Assembly (NCBI RefSeq): GCF_963583255.1
Contig: NC_084806.1
Span: 18,208,317-18,272,316, forward strand
DNA from: Pyrus communis
Taxonomy: Eukaryota; Streptophyta; Magnoliopsida; Rosales; Rosaceae
Direction of reading: 5' to 3'
DNA length: 64,000 nt
Below the pieces are notes generated by a model. That model made no database searches and had not been told where the DNA came from. It was given only the letters and a program-made list of their open reading frames with translations. Of the stretch, positions 56,658-64,000 are shown piece by piece. Positions within the stretch are counted from its first letter, which is position 1, and each line of letters begins with the position of its first letter. Made by a program: the position numbers and the translations under genes.

Positions 56658-57872
56658 CTATTCATCATCACTTAACCAATTTGTGGTGCTAGGATGATCT
56701 TCTCTTGTGGTGCTAGGACCATCTTGGCTTGTTATCGCTTCTCTTGCACGCCTCCTTCGCACCATGTCTGCTTTCTCTGACTTCCAAAAAAATTTAGAAT
56801 TTGGAGACTTCCCTTCTAAAGGCGTGTTCATAATCTCACGATCTCGTTGAACCCTTCTTTCTTCTCTAACATGTTCTCTTTCTTGCCTAAGTAGCTCTCT
56901 TTCTCTCTCATTAGCTTGAAATTCTCTCTTAATAGCTGCAGCTTTTGCGTCCTCTCTAGCCTTATCAGCCTCATATTTCGCCAGTTCCCTCGCCAAAGTC
57001 AATTCACCTTGGCGAGTAAGTTCTTCCATGAACTTTGCATAATCATTCTTGGAAGCACTCCCTTTTCTCTTTGAAGCCTTCTTACCTTGAGGCCTAATTG
57101 GATAATGGGTCGAACCCGACGCTTGTTCAGGGAGGGCCGTTTCGGGCACTTTTTCTGCATCATCTTCATGAACATGCGAGACATGATTGGGTGGAGTGTA
57201 GAGGGGTGCTGTTCATGTACACTTCTGGACTGACTGACACAACTCTAAATTTAGGACAATCTTTGACAATATTCCAACATTCCCACTGGTTGAATGATTT
57301 ATTTTTGCTTTTGGTTTTGGCAGCGTACCAAGCTTGTGCTTGAAGTTCCTACACAATGCGGGAGAAGAAATAATTATAATGAAAATAAGTAACAAATAAA
57401 TAATACAAACAACATAATTATAATGTAAGTAGGTAACAAATAAATAATACAAACAATAAATAATAAATTATGTAGGTAACAAATAAATAATACAAACAAT
57501 AAATAATAAATTATGTAGGTAACAAATAAATAATACAAAAAAATAATTATATTGTAAATTTGGGTATCAAATAAATAATATATTGTTACCTGATCCGAGT
57601 AATTTTCCCCACTTCGAATATTACTACTAGCTTGTGCCAAGCCTTTCTCTCCACGTACTAAACGATTGGCTAAGTAATTTCCAACGACTGGACATCGATT
57701 CTTTGGTTCTTTTCCCACCAATTTTCTCAAGATAATTGGAATGAATAAGACTCCACATTTCTCTCAACTGCATCTCATTACCCGTAAGCGAACTATGAGT
57801 AACTTCAACCCAGCTAGTACATAACGTAACATCTTCAAGAAGCGACCAATTCGTACCTGCACCAGTGGTCAT
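56658..57872 (-). pseudogene. PIF/Harbinger Myb-like ORF2 (NAM-associated type), frameshifted
   Basis: Two exons: 57872-57590 and 57348-56658, with donor CAG|gtaac and acceptor tag|GAACTT. Exon 1 has a trihelix/Myb-type DNA-binding region (NWSLLEDVTLCTSWVEV, then 'KRTKESMSSRWK'). Exon 2 has QAQAWYAAK and a C-terminal coiled coil rich in Arg/Glu ('ERERELLRQEREHVREE'), ending in NWLSDDE. In databases this family is often labelled glutathione S-transferase T3-like. One extra A near 57653 shifts the end of exon 1, and a second shift lies near 57200, so no full protein can be made. Convergent with the transposase, 300 bp apart. Confidence 0.8.
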
Positions 57873-58644
57873 TTTGTTGAAAAAAAAAATGGATTCAAAC
57901 TTTGAGACAAAGAAAGGAATGTGATTGAAAGTAGTTGAGAAAATATAAAATTGTTGTGTAAGGTAGATGACAATGAGAATGTATTTATAGAAAAGTAAAA
58001 ACAATTTTTTTTAAAAAAAATTCAGATTTTTTTTTTTGAATTTTTTACAATTTTTTACAATTTTTTTTAATTTTTATTCAAATAATTAATCTCTGCCGTT
58101 GGATATAAAAAAATTTGAATTCCAACACTCCAGATTGTGCCACGTGTGACAACGGTAACTTTTCTTAATTTTAAAACTATTTTTTCTTTTATTTTTTTAT
58201 TTATAAAGCATATTAATATCCACCGTTGATCTCAGATCGAACGGTGGATATTAAATAAGACTTTTTTTTTTTTTGATCGTTGAGATCGAACGGTCCAAAT
58301 TAAATATCCGTTGAGATCGAACGGACCGTGGCAAGCCACGTGGCTTCCCAATGGTAACTGAAAAAGTAAATTTTTTTTTTTTAATTTTGTGTTGGCGACG
58401 CGCCCCCATGCGTGAGTGGGATGCACGCTCCTGACACAAAAAAATAATAATAATGCCTGACGCCAGGCTGACGTCAGCGCTGGCATCACAGGGCCTCAGG
58501 CTCTCGGGCTGGCAATTCTCCACGAGCCCGGAACTCGGGCCTCCACCTTCACTCGGGCTTGCCCACGCTGGAGCCGGTCCACGGGGCCTCGGGCCCCTTT
58601 TCTCTCCCCCGTCCCCCGAGCAACTGCCCACGCTGGGCTTGCTC

Positions 58645-58686
58645 TTAGGTTAGGGTTAGGGTTAGGGTTAGGGTTAGGTTTAGGTG
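58645..58686. repeat. Interstitial TTAGGG repeat tract
   Basis: TTAGG(G) repeated about six times, starting in the Harbinger TSD and ending with 'ggtttagg'. The usual plant telomere unit is TTTAGGG; this is the TTAGGG form. Confidence 0.9.
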
Positions 58687-59609
58687 AGGGAAATCCAAGT
58701 TTCAAGGAATTTAGGTCAATGTTAAAAAAATGAGTGTTATTATTCTTATCCCAATGTCTTATATTCTCATCCACTTTTTAATGAATTTTTTTATTATAAC
58801 TTTGTTCATTTGTAAAATGACTAATAAAGACCTTATTTACCCTCTTTCGTTAATTTTTTTTTTTTTTTTTTTGGAAGAAAAATTTGGACGTGATAACTCT
58901 CAAACATTTTTTAGATGATTTATCTCTCTTAAACTCTAACTCATCGTCTCATCTCCTTTCATTCTGAGAAAGCAAAAAGAATAAATAACTCTCGCGTTAG
59001 ATTGAGACAATTTGTCTTAATATGAAACAATCATGTATTTTTCTCATGTTAAATGAAGCAAAGGGATTTGCAAATGACACATTTCAAGTGGAGCTTTGCA
59101 AATCTCTATCACGTACGTGTTTTCACGTGTCTTCGTAATTGTTAACGCTCAAAATTAGGAAGTCAACGAAAACTAGTATTGTCAACCCTTGATGGGCTCA
59201 GGATGTAAAGCTAGATTATGAACAAAAAGATTTAAGTGATTCAACTCTAAAAGTAGGTTACGTCCACAGTAGTGATCTGATATATATTTGATGTGGATTA
59301 CAAGCAGTTTACAACAATATAATGCAAGTTTCCTCTCGTGGATAAGGCTGCTTATAAGGGGAGGCCTTCAGTGAGTCCCAGAGGTCATAAGCCCTTAATT
59401 ATTACACCTTCCTATCATTTAATGGGTCGAACATGTAAATGTGACATATAAGTTATTCCTCCATTATCTACTCAACATGCGGAGATGAAGTAACATTTAC
59501 ATAGAGCTACTTGCATGATTTCTCGGGTCGAGCGTGACGAGCAAACCGTTCGTTAGAGAGTGGTTAAAAAGCACTTTACCCGAGCACTGAGACATTATTT
59601 ATGTTCCTT
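58687..59609. other. Intergenic stretch
   Basis: AT-rich with a T run (58855-58871). Sequence around 59160-59600 is more complex but contains no recognised gene. Confidence 0.4.
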
Positions 59610-59750
59610 CAGGATGCGTTTGTTACATCGGACTATCTCGGGTTGGACTAGGTTCAGGGACTAAGCTGGACTGGCTTAGACTAGACTAAGCTGGACTAAC
59701 TTAATGAAGCGTTAGTGCATTGTCGGACTAAGAAGCAGGATAATGAAAAT

Positions 59751-61089
59751 AGTACTGTCATCAGTTTGATGTTTGCTTGGACTGAGACTAAATTATTATT
59801 CTAATTTAATTTCTTTTTATTTAAAGATATTATCAAAATTAATAATATTAGATGAGAGTATGACTCAATAAAAAATACAAAAACCAAATTTCTTGCCAAC
59901 GAAAGAAACATACATGATTCAAGAGTAGTATTGCTCCAAACATCAATATAACAAAGGTGTTTTCCTAACAATTGACGGGTTTAGAATGCTTTTCTTAATT
60001 ATTCACCTTTCTTTTGATTGCATTCAATCCCAAGACCACAATGATGTGTGAGGCGCAATGGCAAATGGATAGCCGAGCCTTGATCATTGCTACATTTGGA
60101 TTCGAGCACGTAAATTGCTTGCTTCAACTAGTTTGAAGAAAACCAATAACAATATGCAAAAGGAAGAGATCACGACTATACCTCGAGCAAATTACACAAC
60201 GTTTAGAGCAAAGGATTGTCAAAAGTGAAGCAACACGTTTTAGTTGAGCGAACGAAAATTTAAATGTTGTGATACAGACAAAATTTTGCTATCCTAACTA
60301 ATTTCCTGACTAGATTAAAACACAAGCTTGTGTAGGCTACACAAATACTATAGTACTTCTGCACTGCAGATCCTCTGAATCGACTTCTTACATGAACATA
60401 CTGTTACAAACAATCAAAATCATTAAATCAATACCATGCCTTTTGTTGCTCTAGTAAGCAAGTTAGTGCCTGCACATGTAACAACTTGCTGCATCAAAAC
60501 TGCCATTTATGACTCTGCTACGATGGTTGAATTTGATCTCACCGAAGCATCTGTTGGAGCTTTATTACTTCTTGTTGCTGTTTCGGAGACAATGAACTCA
60601 GTTTTTCCGGTGCTAGGCTCAAAACTTGTTGTAGTAGAGTAGACTCCACCCTAGGTGGAAGCTCAGACTGAGAAAGATTAACCATGATGTCAGATACTCA
60701 GATCAAAAGACTGCATGTTATAAGCATCGTGTAGTAAACAGAACAGAAATTGGTTAAAAATGGATAAAATGCAAATAATCTGCAACTACCTTAACCTTAA
60801 AGTCTCAACACTATTGTAGACTGTAGTTGGTGGATATGTTTCACACACCATAGCTAAGTATATTAATCAGAGAACAAATTTGGCAACATCTCAAATACGG
60901 TGCTCTTAGAAATCAAGTGAAACTTTTATATCCATAACAAATTAATACGGATGCACATTTGTTTATTTCAGAAATCTCAATAATGTTTCTGTACCATAGC
61001 ATCTAGAGCATGATTATATGCAAAACCTGAAAACTTAGCACATTCAAATAAATGGAATCAAGCAATGCATGAACACAACCAAATATGAA
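59751..61089. other. Stretch without recognised gene
   Basis: A 68-codon open frame at 60436-60642 has no domain. It lies where downstream exons of the RRM gene would be expected on the minus strand, but nothing matching a second RRM was found. Confidence 0.4.
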
Positions 61090-62190
61090 AAGCCAGAGAA
61101 AGAGGAATCTTCAGTCCAAGGATGAGGAGGTCTATAGTTTACCCTCAATGCCTTGCCATCAAGTTCCTACCAAATGCAATGAAGTCTTTCTTATATACAA
61201 TATAAGCCTTTCTTAGATACAATATACAGGGTTCTCATGAATGCAATACAACCAAATGATGGCAAGACTCAGCAAAATAAATACGGAACTCAACCAATCA
61301 CTACAGTAAAAAACCAACATCAAGAAATGCAACACAAAGCTACAAAACAAAACAACCTTTTTAAAATGAAATAAACATCGACCAAGTTTCAAACGTCAAT
61401 CATTAAAATTGTTTTCACAATAATGCCATGAAACCCTTGCTAACATAGTTATATACAACAAACAGGGTTCTCAACTTGACCTGTAACCAATGACTTCAAC
61501 TCGAAACAATCAACACGGTACTAAGTAATCACAATCGTAAAAAAAATACACACTATGAAAGGCCAGAGACTAAGGTCCATCAAACCTTTCTTTAGTAAGA
61601 CAAATCTCAAGCATGTTTCAACAAATGAATGTTAATAAATACGATTACAAATAAAATACCAATTCGAAAATCACAAACTTTCGCATATATAAGAAAATAT
61701 CAACAAATGGTCTGACTTAAATATGAAGACTTACATAGCTGTTTAGCTGGTGAGCAACATATTTAGCTTCTTGAACACTTGACATAGTCACAAACCCAAA
61801 TTCTCTGCTTCTTCCGGTCGTCTTATCATATATCACCTGCTAAAAACCCTCCAAATTTAACCCACAAAACACTAAACCAGCAACAACTGATTTCATTTTT
61901 CACCCAAATTTCAAGTAAAATTTACAAAATTTCGAGTGAAAACAAGGAATTACCTTGACCATCTGGACATTTCCAGCGCTCTCGAAGATACCAGCGAGCT
62001 AAGCGCTATCGACACTGAAGGGAAGGTTACCCACGAAGAGTTTGAGGTCAGGGGAGGCCTCTTTGTCGTTGCTGAGAACCTCCTCGTCTTGTTCGAACTC
62101 GGACGAGATGGTGAAGTCGTGAAGGAGATGGGAGATGGCGAAGGTGCGAAGGAGAAGAAGGCGGATGGATCAGCTGCGAGAGGACGGGAC
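61090..62190 (-). pseudogene. Chloroplast ribonucleoprotein (cp29-type) fragment, first RRM only
   Basis: Minus strand, three exon pieces: about 62150-61954, 61836-61735 and 61166 to about 61095. Exon 1 carries SSEFEQDEE, then RNP2 as LFVGNLPFSVDSA, followed by an in-frame TAG where the family has CAG (Gln). Exon 2 (34 codons) carries RNP1 as REFGFVTM. Exon 3 begins ELDGKALRVN. Splice sites are good (AAG|gtaatt, gcag|GTGATA, TAT|gtaagt, tag|GAACTT). The transit-peptide region is present but out of frame. The linker and second RRM are missing. Introns are retained, so this is a DNA-level copy, not a retrocopy. Confidence 0.78.
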
Positions 62191-62879
62191 TAGGAGTCTG
62201 CTCAAAATCGAGGGCTTTTGCTAAGAATGGCTAACGAGGAGTTCAGTCGGGGCGAGTACCCTTCAGTCTCATTAACTCTTGTCCGTATAAATAACAAACA
62301 CCAGACTAGACTATCATTTAGTCTAGTCCAGTCGAAGGAATGCTAGTGAAGGCAAACAAACATACACTCATAGAATTATATTCCTATTGGTGGCCACCAC
62401 ATACCATTGAGTTGATGCCTGGACAAAATTGTCTTTGAAGATCCGTGCTAAAAAGTTGTCAGGTCTGCCAACTAGTTTGAACGGTCCGTTTGTACTTTTG
62501 AGTTTTTCACTTGGCTCTTCTTGTCGGTAGACAATCCAGGATTATGAGTGGTAATTTGACGACAGGATTATGAGTGGTAGTTTGAGCGTCTTTGATTCTC
62601 GTAATGACGCTTTATCATCAAAATTCCTTAGGCAGGTTTGCAGCTGCTAGCTCACTGTCTTGACTTTTTTCTTTCTTTAGTGCCTTGCATTTTGATAAAC
62701 TCTTGGGTTAACATGGAAGGACATAAATATAATAGCTAATCCAATCATAATCTATTTACGCACATGTGATAACACCAAGGTAGGTATGGACGAAACCAAG
62801 ATTTTAATTCACAATAGTACACTAAGCCTTAAGTGGCATATTTGACCCAACAAAGAAAAGAAAATGAAAAGCTTCAAGT
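62191..62879. other. Stretch without gene
   Basis: Contains a 29-base near-perfect duplication of 'caggattatgagtggta' (about 62537 and 62564). Nothing else recognised. Confidence 0.4.
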
Positions 62880-63048
62880 GGCATCACGGAGGATTCTACA
62901 AAATGTTGGACAATGGAAGACTACTTTCCTCAAAGTGGCTCATCGCCTAGCTAGATTAGGCCTAACTCTAGCTCACCCAGTCTATTGGTTCGAGGAACCT
63001 CCTGATGTAATTTTTAATCTTTTATTTGAGGATAATATTAACCGTTAA
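62880..63048 (+). pseudogene. LINE-like RNase H domain remnant
   Basis: Frame ends with VAHRLARLGLTLAHPVYWF and 'EEPPDVIFNLLFEDN', the C-terminal end of the RNase H-like domain found in plant non-LTR retroelements. Only this end survives. It stops at the TAA near 63048, followed by unrelated sequence. Confidence 0.65.
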
Positions 63049-63155
63049 GTTGTTTGGTGCGGGATACTCTTTTTCCTTTTGATCGAGTTGAAATCTCTGC
63101 CAAGGTTTTTATCGAGGCCCGTTTATGCATCGTATCCTCTGTTTGTATGTTTTCT

Positions 63156-63886
63156 GAGTATTTATCAAAAGCCAAAAATTAATCCCTAATTTCAAAAATG
63201 TCACTTTTTATAAAATATTTCAAATATACCCAAAATTTCACCTAAATAGACACAAATACCCTCAAATTTAACAATCAAATAAATTAAAGGTTTTTTTAGC
63301 CAAAATGATTTGTGACATTGACATAACTCCTTAATATGGTTCTTAACAATTAATGATAATCAATAGTAGTGTTCTTGAATTTGTCTATCGTGAATCATTT
63401 TAGTCTTTCTTTGAATTTGTCCATCGTGACCATTTTAGTTTTTTCGTGAAAAAATTGTCAATTGCTCTGTTAGTGTGATGATGTGGCACCACGTGGGTCT
63501 CACAAATACAATCATATAACGACATGTGGATTAACTTTAAAAACTATTTTTATATTTAAAACTAAATATGATATTAGTAAGAAAAAATACATTGAAGGCA
63601 TGATTGAAATTCTGCTACTCCCATTTGTGGTAACCACGGCGGCGCTCAATGTCGGTGATGAGAGGGTCAAAGGGGATAGGGTTGTGGTGATGGAGTGTAG
63701 AATCAAAGGTGAAGTTGGATCGGAGCTTGAGACGACAGTAGCTAAAAAGTCTTAATTCATTTAATTGTTAATTTTGAGGGTATTTGTGTCTATTTAAGTG
63801 AAATTTTGGATATATTTGAAAGTTTTTATAAAAAGTGACATTTTTTAAATTAAAGGTTAATTTTCGGGTATATTTGATAAATACTC
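63156..63886. mobile_element. MULE-type MITE with about 120-bp TIRs and 9-bp TSD
   Basis: 731 bp. It begins GAGTATTTATCAAA and ends with the inverted form. The TIRs match over about 120 bases (including 'cacctaaatagacacaaata' and its complement near 63790). Flanks ATGTTTTCT and ACGTTTTCT (63147-63155, 63887-63895) are a 9-bp TSD with one change, typical of Mutator-like elements. The open frame inside (63483-63755) has no domain. Confidence 0.88.
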
Positions 63887-64000
63887 ACGTTTTCTTCCAT
63901 ATTCAATGAATATTGTACTTGACTCTTTTTTTTTTTTTTTTTTTTTAAAGAACAAAAAAGCTGAAAGTTTTTTACAATAAAACGACAACAAATTCTTATA
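63887..64000. other. Right edge, no feature
   Basis: Contains a T run (63928-63946); nothing else. Confidence 0.5.

Larger units (their letters stand above)
54159..58644 (+). mobile_element. Complete PIF/Harbinger DNA transposon
   Basis: About 4.5 kb. Ends GAGCAACTCCAGCGT (left) and, on the minus strand, GAGCAAGCCCAGCGT (right), flanked by the PIF-type TSD TTA (54156-54158 and 58645-58647). It carries the two standard genes in convergent orientation: a DDE transposase (plus) and a Myb/SANT-like partner (minus). Subterminal regions are rich in short repeats including 'gccacgtg' motifs. The transposase is intact but the partner is frameshifted. Confidence 0.93.
59610..62373. mobile_element. 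Candidate gene-capturing DNA element
   Basis: The left end region (ATGCGTTTGTTACATC, then repeated GGACTA/TAGACTAGACTA dyads, 59612-59750) resembles the reverse complement of 62300-62373 (ATGTTTGTTTGCCTTC, then 'ggactagactaaatgatag'). The RRM gene fragment lies between them. The match is only partial and no TSD is seen, so this is tentative. Confidence 0.3.

Noticed and set aside
58645..58686. Chromosome end / true telomere
   Set aside because: The tract is about 40 bp, internal, TTAGGG not TTTAGGG, and single-copy sequence continues for 5 kb beyond.
1..64000. CRISPR arrays, operons, bacterial-type systems
   Set aside because: No spaced direct repeats of the right size. Gene structure, introns and transposons are those of a plant nuclear genome.

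Overview
This is nuclear DNA from a dicot plant. The evidence is intron-split genes with GT..AG junctions, a plant TCP transcription factor, SDE3-type helicase relatives, a chloroplast-RNP gene fragment, and plant-only transposons (Cassandra TRIM, PIF/Harbinger with a Myb-like partner ORF, CACTA, MULE, tRNA-derived SINEs). The repertoire fits a woody Rosaceae such as apple or pear; that is an inference. Most of the window is transposon, much of it nested, and many insertions are delimited here by their target-site duplications (TSDs).

Positions 1-39240 hold a broken tandem array of one gene family: a Ser/Pro-rich N-terminal exon joined to the N-terminal and first RecA-like part of an SDE3/MOV10-type helicase. 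Copy A (about 770-16690) is dead: truncated, internally deleted, and split by a Tourist-like MITE that carries a pol-less LTR element (LARD) and by a Copia element that carries a solo LTR. Copy B (23960-26503, three exons, 741 aa) has an intact reading frame, but a MITE lies at its predicted transcription start. Copy C (36014-38613) keeps its promoter but has a CGA-to-TGA stop. Short tail fragments precede B and C (19425-19898 and 34391-35000), so the duplicated unit appears to be tail fragment plus full copy. In every copy that retains them, the ATPase motifs (Walker A, DEAG box, motif III) are degraded, and RecA2 is absent.

Positions 39300-40800 hold the one clearly ordinary gene, an intronless class I TCP transcription factor (TCP7/TCP21 type, minus strand). 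About 95 bp upstream of its TATA box lies a minus-strand Copia derivative (40846-46741) whose two 370-bp LTRs look identical and which carries an antisense ORF near its 3' end.

Positions 46742-54155 are intergenic apart from a palindromic pair of Cassandra TRIM elements containing 5S-rRNA-like sequence (48018-49123) and a SINE. Positions 54159-58644 are a complete PIF/Harbinger element with TTA TSD, an intact DDE transposase and a frameshifted Myb-like second ORF, abutting a (TTAGGG)n tract. The right end holds an RRM pseudogene fragment (cp29-type chloroplast RNP), a LINE-like RNase H remnant and a MULE-type MITE with a 9-bp TSD.
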